DNA from: Leuctra nigra
Taxonomy: Eukaryota; Arthropoda; Insecta; Plecoptera; Leuctridae
Assembly (NCBI GenBank): GCA_934045905.1
Contig: OW203761.1
Location: 67,690,626 to 67,754,625, forward strand
Direction: 5' to 3'
DNA: 64,000 bases
In this document: positions 1 through 7,009 of the stretch, piece by piece
Layout: each line of letters begins with the position of its first letter
How positions within the stretch are numbered: the first letter of the stretch is position 1
Translations under genes and position numbers: made by a program
The notes under the pieces: model-generated
Seen by the model: only the letters and a program-made list of their open reading frames with translations
Databases searched by the model: none
What the model was told of the DNA's origin: nothing

Positions 1-19
1 ACTAAGAAATGCGGCGTAT

Positions 20-703
20 CGGAGCGTCTGACAGAAAAAAGTGTTTCTGCACTTTTTAAGCCTCTCTCCATCATCTATATGGTGTATCATTTTCAGCTCT
101 CTAAGAGTAATAGATTCGTCACAAAGTAGGAAACAAACAAAATTTTTTCAATATGAGCTACTTCTAAAGTGGCACCCCCCTGTTTTTATCGAATTTTCTT
201 GAAGCCTACACAACGTTATGCCGAGAAATGTAATAAAACACTTTTCGAAAAAAAATAGGCTTAAAAATAAAATTATAAAAAAGAACCCCACTCTGCCCCC
301 TTGGAGTCGCCCGACGCTGCCCTGTCAGATTATTATATAATAAAGTTAGGTTAATACAGGTTAGCGAAGCGAGCGTAGCTGACTCATCACAAGCTTTAAC
401 CTCCATTGACTAAAAAATGGATGAAAACCTAGGAAATGAGGAAAATCTAAGGAACATTGTTAATTGTTACATTGTTACCTTTGTAGGCTAACCTACATTG
501 TTGGTCAATATACATTGACAAAAAAATGGATGAAAACCTAGGAAATGATGAAAATCTAAGGAACATTGTTAATTGTTACATTGTTACCTTTGTAGGCTAA
601 CCTACATTGTTGGTCAATATACATTGACAAAAAAATGGATGAAAATCTATCGGGGGTGGACCCATCAGCTTCTGAATAACACGAACAGTTAATTCCGGCG
701 AAT
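20..703 (+). repeat. Satellite monomer A (representative copy, 684 bp)
   Basis: Begins CGGAGCGTCTGACAG and runs to the start of the homologous word CGGAGAGTCTGACAT of monomer B at 704. A and B align along most of their length: the shared words GTGTTTCTGCACTTTTTAAG, CGTCACAAAGTAGGAAACAA, ACACAACGTTATGCCGAGAA and GGAGTCGCCCGACG occur in the same order. A differs by a 218-bp insertion, which is two copies of a 109-bp repeat at 405-622. Without it A would be about 466 bp, close to B. Two A subtypes occur in the window: one reads GAGTAATAGATTCG with GAGCTAC, the other GAGTAAAAAATTCG with GAGCTAT. Confidence 0.9.
405..622 (+). repeat. Doubled 109-bp subrepeat inside monomer A
   Basis: Two direct copies, 405-513 and 514-622, each starting ATTGAC and ending CAATATAC, followed by a truncated third start at 623. 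The copies differ at few sites (GAGGAAAATC against GATGAAAATC). Each contains GTAGG-CTAA-CCTAC, a 5-bp inverted repeat. The junction between copies forms GTCAAT-ATAC-ATTGAC, a 6-bp inverted repeat spanning the boundary. The doublet is present in every A monomer I inspected and absent from every B, so it arose after the A/B split and before amplification of the dimer. Confidence 0.9.
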
Positions 704-1175
704 CGGAGAGTCTGACATAAAAAAGTGTTTCTGCACTTTTTAAGCCTCTCACCATCTACTATATAGGGTAACGTTGTCAACTCTCTTAGAGTAATAGATT
801 CGTCACAAAGTAGGAAACAAATAAAAAAATATCAATATGAGCTACTTCTAAAGTGGCACCCCCCTATTTTTATCGCATTTTCTTGAAGCCTACACAACGT
901 TATGCCGAGAAATGAAATAAAACACTTTTCGAAAATAATAGGCTTAACATTTACATGTAAAAAAAAATCTCCCCTCTGCCTCCTGGAGTCGCCCGACGTT
1001 GCCCGGTCAGATAATTTTATAATAAAGTTAGGTGAGGGTAGGTTAGCGAAGCGAGCGAAGCGAGCGTAGCTGACCCTTAACAAGCTCTAACCTACAGTGA
1101 CAAAAAATTGATGAAAACCTATCAGGATTGTACCCTTCTGCTTCTGAAGGACATAAACTAAGAAATGCGGCGTAT
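704..1175 (+). repeat. Satellite monomer B (representative copy, 472 bp)
   Basis: Begins CGGAGAGTCTGACAT and ends before the next CGGAGCG at 1176. It is homologous to A without the 109-bp doublet. It carries a tandem doubling of the 9-mer GCGAAGCGA near 1046-1065, which is single in A. B subtypes: CACCATCTAC or CACCAGCTAC near offset 40, and CTATCAGGATTG or CTATCATTGTATATAGATG near the 3' end. An 83-codon frame lies on the minus strand at 832-1083, but it is broken in copies where the C run or the A run changes by one base, as expected for non-coding DNA. Confidence 0.9.
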
Positions 1176-2954
1176 CGGAGCGTCTGACAGAAAAAAGTGT
1201 TTCTGCACTTTTTAAGCCTCTCTCCATCAACTATATGGTGTATCATTTTCAGCTCTCTAAGAGTAATAGATTCGTCACAAAGTAGGAAACAAACAAAATT
1301 TTTTCAATATGAGCTACTTCTAAAGTGGCACCCCCCTGTTTTTATCGAATTTTCTTGAAGCCTACACAACGTTATGCCGAGAAATGTAATAAAACACTTT
1401 TCGAAAAAAAATAGGCTTAAAAATAAAATTATAAAAAAGAACCCCACTCTGCCCCCTTGGAGTCGCCCGACGCTGCCCTGTCAGATTATTATATAATAAA
1501 GTTAGGTTAATACAGGTTAGCGAAGCGAGCGTAGCTGACTCATCACAAGCTTTAACCTCCATTGACTAAAAAATGGATGAAAACCTAGGAAATGAGGAAA
1601 ATCTAAGGAACATTGTTAATTGTTACATTGTTACCTTTGTAGGCTAACCTACATTGTTGGTCAATATACATTGACAAAAAAATGGATGAAAACCTAGGAA
1701 ATGATGAAAATCTAAGGAACATTGTTAATTGTTACATTGTTACCTTTGTAGGCTAACCTACATTGTTGGTCAATATACATTGACAAAAAAATGGATGAAA
1801 ATCTATCGGGGGTGGACCCATCAGCTTCTGAATAACACGAACAGTTAATTCCGGCGAATCGGAGAGTCTGACATAAAAAAGTGTTTCTGCACTTTTTAAG
1901 CCTCTCACCATCTACTATATAGGGTAACGTTGTCAACTCTCTTAGAGTAATAGATTCGTCACAAAGTAGGAAACAAATAAAAAAATATCAATATGAGCTA
2001 CTTCTAAAGTGGCACCCCCTATTTTTATCGCATTTTCTTGAAGCCTACACAACGTTATGCCGAGAAATGAAATAAAACACTTTTCGAAAATAATAGGCTT
2101 AACATTAACATGTAAAAAAAAATCTCCCCTCTGCCTCCTGGAGTCGCCCGACGTTGCCCGGTCAGATAATTTTATAATAAAGTTAGGTGAGGGTAGGTTA
2201 GCGAAGCGAGCGAAGCGAGCGTAGCTGACCCTTAACAAGCTTAAACCTACAGTGACAAAAAATTGATGAAAACCTATCAGGATTGTGCCCTTCTGCTTCT
2301 GAAGGACATAAACTAAGAAATGCGGCGTATCGGAGCGTCTGACAGAAAAAAGTGTTTCTGCACTTTTTAAGCCTCTCTCCATCATCTATATGGTGTATCA
2401 TTTTCAGCTCTCTTAGAGTAATAGATTCGTCACAAAGTAGGAAACAAACAAAATTTTTTCAATATGAGCTACTTCTAAAGTGGCACCCCCCTGTTTTTAT
2501 CGAATTTTCTTGAAGCCTACACAACGTTATGCCGAGAAATGTAATAAAACACTTTTCGAAAAAAAATAGGCTTAAAAATAAAATTATAAAAAAGAACCCC
2601 ACTCTGCCCCCTTGGAGTCGCCCGACGCTGCCCTGTCAGATTATTATATAATAAAGTTAGGTTAATACAGGTTAGCGAAGCGAGCGTAGCTGACTCATCA
2701 CAAGCTTTAACCTCCATTGACTAAAAAATGGATGAAAACCTAGGAAATGAGGAAAATCTAAGGAACATTGTTAATTGTTACATTGTTACCTTTGTAGGCT
2801 AACCTACATTGTTGGTCAATATACATTGACAAAAAAATGGATGAAAACCTAGGAAATGATGAAAATCTAAGGAACATTGTTAATCGTTACATTGTTACCT
2901 TTGTAGGCTAACCTACATTGTTGGTCAATATACATTGACAAAAAAATGGATGAA

Positions 2955-2961
2955 AATCTAT
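2955..2961 (+). repeat. Target-site duplication, left copy (AATCTAT)
   Basis: AATCTAT precedes the left terminal repeat and is repeated at 7003-7009 after the right one. Joining the flanks through one copy restores the uninterrupted satellite sequence, as seen in the paralogous empty site at 13946-13952. Because the element ends are T...A symmetric, the duplication can also be read as 5 bp (ATCTA) with one more base pair in each terminal repeat. Confidence 0.85.
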
Positions 2962-3027
2962 ACGAAGCAATCGAGACAGGAAGGATTCCAAATATTCCTC
3001 TCTCTGATTGGTTGAAGTAGCGCATGC
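2962..3027 (+). repeat. Left terminal inverted repeat of the MULE (66 bp)
   Basis: Starts ACGAAGCAATCGAGACAGG and reads inward to GTAGCGCATGC. Against the reverse complement of 6937-7002 I count four mismatches in 66 bp. It contains GATTGG (an inverted CCAAT box). A TTTGGCGC word (E2F-like) lies just inside at 3037-3044; its significance is unknown. Confidence 0.93.
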
Positions 3028-3074
3028 TCAGAATGATTTGGCGCGATTTTTCAAATGCTTTTTAATAACAATTA
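3028..3074. other. Left subterminal non-coding DNA of the MULE
   Basis: AT-rich sequence between the left terminal repeat and the MITE-like insertion, with no ORF. It ends in TTA (3072-3074), which is read here as the left target duplication of the insertion at 3075-3212. Confidence 0.5.
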
Positions 3075-3212
3075 GGCTCGTAATAACCAAAGTTAAATTG
3101 TGCTGGATTAAATTCAACTGTTTCACTCATTTTGAGGTATCTGATTGGCTTAGTCCAATTTAGTCCAATATTTAGTTAATCCGGCTCAGATTAACTTTGG
3201 TTATACCGGCCC
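3075..3212. mobile_element. Nested MITE-like element, PIF/Harbinger-type ends (138 bp)
   Basis: The ends are inverted repeats: left GGCTCGTAATAACCAAAGTTAA would exceed the quoting limit in full, so the key parts are GGCTCG at 3075 and ATAACCAAAGTTAA (14 bp), which matches TTAACTTTGGTTAT at 3191-3204 exactly. The outer 8 bp are diverged (right end GGGCCGGT on the reverse strand). The similarity continues inward to GGATTAA on both arms. It is flanked by TTA at 3072-3074 and 3213-3215. A TTA duplication and GG...CC ends fit PIF/Harbinger. There is no coding capacity. It could alternatively be an ancient hairpin belonging to the host transposon. Confidence 0.55.
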
Positions 3213-3215
3213 TTA

Positions 3216-3289
3216 CTACGTTAGCCTTTAAATATAAATTTTTACATGTGGGAAAAATATGAAATTGGTAAGTTTAAGACAACATTTAT
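3216..3289. other. Non-coding DNA with candidate poly(A) signal for the transposase gene
   Basis: AT-rich and without an ORF. TTTATT at 3285-3290 reads AATAAA on the minus strand and is the nearest canonical poly(A) hexamer I saw downstream of the transposase stop, about 710 bp away. If it is used, the tandem-repeat block at 3290-3903 would be part of the 3' untranslated region. Variant signals closer to the stop cannot be excluded. Confidence 0.25.
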
Positions 3290-3903
3290 TAGTGGTCATA
3301 TAATAGCACCTCAAAATTAAAATTAAATTCAAGATTATAACACACAATAACGGTCAATTCAACTTCACTTTGTTCACAAGAATCATGAAGTATCTTCCGA
3401 CTTAAATGGCCATGTCCAAATAAAAATTTACGATTATATACCTAATTACAAGATGATATTATAGTACATCAAAATTAAAATTAAATTCAAGAAAATTATC
3501 TCAAATGTCTTCTGATTTAAATTGCCATGTCCATAGAAAAATTACATCAGTTTAAGTTACATAGGTATACCTAAATAGTAAATATTACAAGATGATATTA
3601 TAGCACATCAAAATTAAAATTAAATACAAGAAAATTATCTCAAATGTCTTCTGATTTAAATTGCCATGTCCATAGAAAAATTACATCAGTTTAAGTTACA
3701 TAGGTATACCTAAATAGTAAATACTACAAGATGATATTATAGCACATCAAAATTAAAATTAAATACAAGAAAATTATCTCAAATGTCTTCTGATTTAAAT
3801 GGCCATGTCCATAGAAGAATTACATCAGTTAATAAGTTACGTATAGTCTACCTAATTACAAGATGATATTATAGCACCTCAAAATGAAAATTAAATACAA
3901 GAC
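3290..3903. repeat. Tandem repeat of about 139 bp inside the MULE, 3' of the transposase gene
   Basis: The word ACAAGATGATATTATAG starts copies at 3448, 3587, 3726 and 3858, giving periods of 139, 139 and 132 bp. A more diverged copy precedes them from about 3290, with its TCAAAATTAAAATTAAA word 158 bp before the next. Shared internal words are CTTCTGATTTAAATTG and GCCATGTCCATAGAA. The two middle copies are nearly identical. There is no coding potential. The function is unknown: transposase binding region, 3' UTR or neutral expansion are all possible. Confidence 0.88.
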
Positions 3904-4000
3904 CGTTTTCCAAAACTAATAATGAGATTCAATCATGGTTTTTATACAAATTTACCATCACATTATCATCATCAACTAATTTACCATCACGTAGATATTG
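3904..4000. other. Short 3' flank of the transposase gene
   Basis: Unique AT-rich sequence between the tandem-repeat block and the stop codon at 4001-4003. It contains CATTATCATCATCAACTAAT and a repeated TTTACCATCAC word (3950-3990). I see no canonical poly(A) hexamer on the minus strand here. Confidence 0.4.
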
Positions 4001-6762
4001 TTAGTAGAGATGATCAAAACTTGAATGAATATTTAACACTTCATGATTCTTGTCATTAAGTCCTTGAATAATGTTGATGTGCTGCTTTGAAGAAGGTTTG
4101 CAAAATGTAACACTACTGTCTTTCACAGAACGCTTCCTCTTCGTAGAATAAAAGCGAGTTTGGGGCTCCACATTTTTATTTGCAGGCTCCTTATTTCCAC
4201 CATCATCTAAGTCGACATCGTCCAATGAACTTCTGCGTTTGATGTCTTTAGTAATGTCAATTAACTGGTCAAGTCTTTTAATGACTACATTCGAATCTTC
4301 TTCCGTAAACTCCAAGGAGGAGACTTGTCCCATCAGAAGATTTAACTTTTCCATCATCAATTTCTTCGTGTCTGCAGTTTGATGAAGTATCGCATTGTGC
4401 GCTTGTACAGCGGAGAGCAGATCAGCAGTGGTTGAATCTTCAACATCAGCATCTAGTTTATCCATCAAGAGAACATCGTTTTCTAGTGGATCTGATGACC
4501 TGCGTACACATGCATGAATATGCTTGCAAATATTGAATTTGATAAGATTATCAATGCAGTTACAACTGTACATGTGGACACAGATGTTACAGGTGGGACA
4601 AAGAAATTGACAGTTGTTTACACATGATGGTTCAGAGTTCTTCAGTACGGTGTACTGAATATCAGAGTTACTACTCGATGTAACCTCCCACACCGGTCCC
4701 TCAAATGACTGTATCATTGAATCAGTTATTTGATCACTACGCCGATGACTCAAATGTATACTGCTGACACGCTGCGAAGGCTTATTTTTTGTAACCTTTA
4801 TCAGACGCTCAAAAATCTTATCACGGCTGAACTTAATCAAAGCCGTTATACATGTATCCATTCGCTTATTCTTCTTACCTTGAAGGTAAAAATGTTTAAA
4901 TACTTTATGGAGTGCCTCTAAATACATGTTTGTATTAATCCCAGAACCTATACGAAAGCAGTACGCCCACATTTCTGATCGAGTAGAATAGTGTTTTCGG
5001 AAGTATTCACCAAACTCCTTGGTCGATTCATCATCAGTTAGTTCTTGAATTAACTGTTCTTGAGAGATTGCAAACTGATTAGGATTAGTTTCTTGCAAAA
5101 GTACACGTACGGCCTTGTAGATAAGAGCTTTCATTTCATTACTACCCGTAATTTTCTCTCTGATACTTTTTCGCCAATTTTTATCGACGTGCCAAGTGCA
5201 CAAAAGCCTTTGCTTTGATGGACCCATCACAATTTCCCAGGCATTGTAGAACGAAGGGTCATCGTCTGACATGAATACATCGGTTTCAATATTTCCTACT
5301 CTATCACGGACGGTTTTAAAAAATAAGTTCCATGAGAGCGTATCCTTCCTATTACTTAGGCAAAAAGCCCCAGGACAGCCAGATCCATACTCGTCCACGG
5401 TCAGAAGTGTCGTCAACTCAAAGTCGTACTGGTTTGTACCATGAGTACTATCTACACATATTTTCTTTTTGCCAAACTGTTCTAACATTTTTCTTTGAAA
5501 TGACGTCAATATTACCAAAAAGAAATCTTTCTTCTCTAACACCCCAGAGGGGTCCTCCACTCCCTGAGGCTTGTACAGAGCAACAGGGTTCTCTTCGACG
5601 CCAAGCTTGTTCATACTCTCAACCCACAAGTGAACACTCGTTGCATCATCGGCGTGTTGTCGGCCTACGTGGAGATTAAAGTCTCTCCTGATGTTTCGCA
5701 GATGGTTCTTGGTGACAAAACTCTTCGTAGTAATCTGGTCCACAGCTTCATCGCGGATGTCATCCATAATTCTTTCCAATGTCACTCCATCGGCTATTTT
5801 TCCTGTGGATAGAAATTTTGTTTTATTGGTTGGATAACTAAATACCTACTACATTTTTTTTAATAAAATCTGACTATCAGAACACAATAGTAGTTACATT
5901 TAACGACTATATTCATATTTTGTTACTAGTGAAAGTGCAATTTACCTGCTAGTTGTGTTCGTTCCTCATATGTGAGTGACAGGCGGCTGAAGCTTCTGGA
6001 GTGGTTGCAGTGAGTTTTCCAGTAAATCACTTCGACGTCACATTCAGACTCAGTAACAACCATAGAAGAAGGACATGTCCTTTCAATTTTATTCGAACCT
6101 TGACTTTTCATCCTTTTTTTCCCAGTTGCTTTTGTAGAAAAACTGCCTGACCGATGACAGTTGTAATAGTATTTCTTCCGATTTCCAAGTACTTTCACTC
6201 CTGTCATCAAAACGAACTGTGTGCGTGTTTCTCTTTCGGTCGTTGCCTTCCATAATTGAAATTCTGTAACAATCAAAACATAACCAAAATGTTACGATAT
6301 TGAAGTGTGTTTGCTAACTTTAATTTTCAATCAGCATAAAATATGAATTGATGACATTTCTATTAGTGAGTCCTACAAGAGCCACTTACCTTTCAGTGAG
6401 TTAAATTTCAATTCTTCCTTTTCCGAGTTGATATCGTGAACATCGCTCAAATGGTTCCGCAAATGTTTGGTGTCGGCAAGAACAAAGCAACATTCAGAAC
6501 ATTTTATTTTGCTCATCACCTTCCCGGTAGAAGCAAGTTTGCGAGGAGACGTCTTCGGGCAAGTGGAATGCTTCTTGCGTAGATGTTTATTTAGGTTAAA
6601 CTTTTTCTGAAAACTTGACTCGCACAAGTGGCATGAAAAGGACTTCAAAGTACCAGGAGATCCTTGTTTGAGTTGAGGCACTATGTTGTGCACATTGCGC
6701 AAATGTTTGTAGAGATTGTAAGAATTTGACAGTGACTTATCACATAAATAGCACGATTCCAT
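4001..6762 (-). CDS. MULE transposase, three exons: 3 C2H2 fingers + GCM1/FLYWCH-like + DDE + SWIM (830 aa)
   Basis: Predicted exons on the minus strand: 6762-6390, 6263-5946 and 5802-4001 (stop included), total 2493 nt. Both introns are GT-AG and interrupt codons after base 1; joining keeps the frame. Residues 1-125 hold three C2H2 fingers (C4-C7-H20-H25, C44-C47-H60-H65, C88-C91-H104-H109), each C-x2-C-x12-H-x4-H. Residues about 125-215 (EFQLWKATTE; YYYNCHRSG; C160, C188, H209, H212) resemble a WRKY-GCM1/FLYWCH DNA-binding fold. The RNase-H-like catalytic domain follows: D348 in VDSTHGTN, D410 in FMSDDDPSF, C432-x2-H435 in LLCTWHVDKNW, and E526 in TNMYLEALHK. A SWIM finger (C644-x-C646-x9-C656-x-H658) is preceded by a Cys cluster (C628, C632, C635, C638). 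The C-terminus is helical with a basic STKRKRSVK stretch, a likely nuclear signal. It should cut and join the element's ends in the nucleus. I infer activity only from intact motifs; splicing is untested. Confidence 0.92.
5803..5945 (-). other. Intron 2 of the transposase gene (143 bp)
   Basis: The donor on the minus strand is CTAGCAG|GTAAAT, the acceptor TTTCTATCCACAG|GAAAAA. Without splicing the upstream frame reads KLHFH then stop. With splicing the junction reads QLA-G-KIADGVTLERIMDD, a continuous helix typical of this transposase group. The frame around 5785 has no ATG start, only GTG, which also argues for an upstream exon. Confidence 0.88.
6264..6389 (-). other. Intron 1 of the transposase gene (126 bp)
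   Basis: The donor is CTGAAAG|GTAAGT (consensus) and the acceptor TTTTGATTGTTACAG|AATTTC on the minus strand. Splicing completes a GAA codon (E125), giving FNSLK-E-FQLWKATTE and linking the zinc-finger exon to the GCM1-like domain in frame. Without splicing the first exon would end after KWLL. Confidence 0.88.
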
Positions 6763-6936
6763 GACTAAAGATACCTATAGTATTACTTTACTTATCACAA
6801 TACCTACTACCTAGCACTATTCCATGACCACGAACGTCATAAAAACACACAAAAAGTCACAAAAGAAGTCATAACCTCAAATCTTACACCTACTTACACC
6901 TTGCAATTTCTTCTAAGTCCCAGAATATCATAGTGC
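6763..6936 (-). promoter_or_regulatory. 5' region and presumed promoter of the transposase gene
   Basis: 174 bp between the start codon and the inner edge of the right terminal repeat, with no clear TATA box. GCGCATGCGC at 6935-6944, on the inner edge of the terminal repeat, is a perfect palindromic NRF1/Ewg-type word. CCAAT lies at 6953-6957 inside the repeat. A 3-codon upstream ORF, ATG GAA TAG, lies at 6825-6817 in a sequence that duplicates the start-codon context (GTCATGGAATAGTGCT against GTCATGGAATCGTGCT). These are word matches only; promoter activity is inferred. Confidence 0.4.
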
Positions 6937-6944
6937 GCATGCGC
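6935..6944. promoter_or_regulatory. NRF1/Ewg-like palindrome GCGCATGCGC
   Basis: A perfect 10-bp palindrome overlapping the inner end of the right terminal repeat, about 175 bp upstream of the transposase ATG. The matching position of the left repeat reads GCGCATGCTC, so only the promoter-proximal end keeps the full site. NRF1 (Ewg in flies) sites are known in TATA-less promoters; use here is inference. Confidence 0.4.
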
Positions 6945-7002
6945 TACTCCAACCAATCAGAGAGAGGAATATTAGGAATCCTTCCTTTCTTGATTGCTTC
7001 GT
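6937..7002 (-). repeat. Right terminal inverted repeat of the MULE (66 bp)
   Basis: The reverse complement starts ACGAAGCAATCAAGAAAGG and matches the left repeat with four mismatches in 66 bp. It includes CTCTCTCTGATTGGTTGG and a CCAAT box. It adjoins the 5' end of the transposase gene and probably forms part of its promoter. Confidence 0.93.
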
Positions 7003-7009
7003 AATCTAT
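7003..7009 (+). repeat. Target-site duplication, right copy (AATCTAT)
   Basis: Matches 2955-2961. From here the satellite continues with CGGGGGTGGACCC exactly where block 1 stopped, so the insertion deleted nothing. Confidence 0.85.

Larger units (their letters stand above)
1..2961 (+). repeat. Satellite array, block 1 (about 2.6 units of 1156 bp)
   Basis: Direct tandem copies of a 1156-bp unit. I take as unit start the word CGGAGCG that opens monomer A; it occurs at 20, 1176 and 2331. Each unit is monomer A followed by monomer B. The block stops in the tail of an A monomer where the transposon is inserted, and resumes in phase at 7003. No gene is supported here: the short frames of 66-147 codons recur with almost no change in every unit because the DNA is homogenised. 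The stretch 832-2961 carries the same diagnostic variants as 11823-13952. Confidence 0.97.
2962..7002 (-). mobile_element. Mutator-like (MULE) DNA transposon, apparently autonomous, 4041 bp
   Basis: The element has near-perfect 66-bp terminal inverted repeats, is flanked by a 7-bp (or 5-bp) duplication of satellite sequence, and contains one long transposase gene with no internal stop. It lies in the tail of an A monomer of the satellite. The gene runs from the right end toward the left end. The left third is non-coding and holds a MITE-like insertion and a tandem-repeat block. Classification as MULE rests on the transposase: a D...D...C-x2-H...E RNase-H-like domain followed by a SWIM zinc finger. 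A target duplication of 5-7 bp is shorter than the 8-10 bp usual for MULEs. Intact ends and an open gene suggest recent insertion. Confidence 0.93.

Noticed and set aside
1040..1070. GCGAAGCGAGCG as a separate microsatellite or binding-site array
   Set aside because: Only one (A) or two (B) copies of the 9-mer per monomer; it is part of the satellite, not an independent array.
206..2717. Recurrent ORFs of 66, 67, 74, 83, 87 and 147 codons in every satellite unit, here and throughout 7003-64000
   Set aside because: They overlap each other in different frames, change length with single-base changes in homopolymer runs, contain no recognisable domain and are conserved only because the DNA is homogenised. 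The identical frames switch strand with the array after the gap.
3448..3903. 139-bp repeats as part of the surrounding 1156-bp satellite
   Set aside because: They share no words with the satellite monomers and lie wholly inside the transposon.
4001..5785. Transposase starting at the GTG at 5785 as a single 594-aa protein
   Set aside because: GTG is not a normal eukaryotic start, and the frame continues upstream to a good splice acceptor that joins in phase with two further exons carrying expected DNA-binding domains.
4730..5812. Plus-strand ORFs of 60-115 codons opposite the transposase exon 3
   Set aside because: Shadow frames of the transposase, with no domain and no independent start or context.
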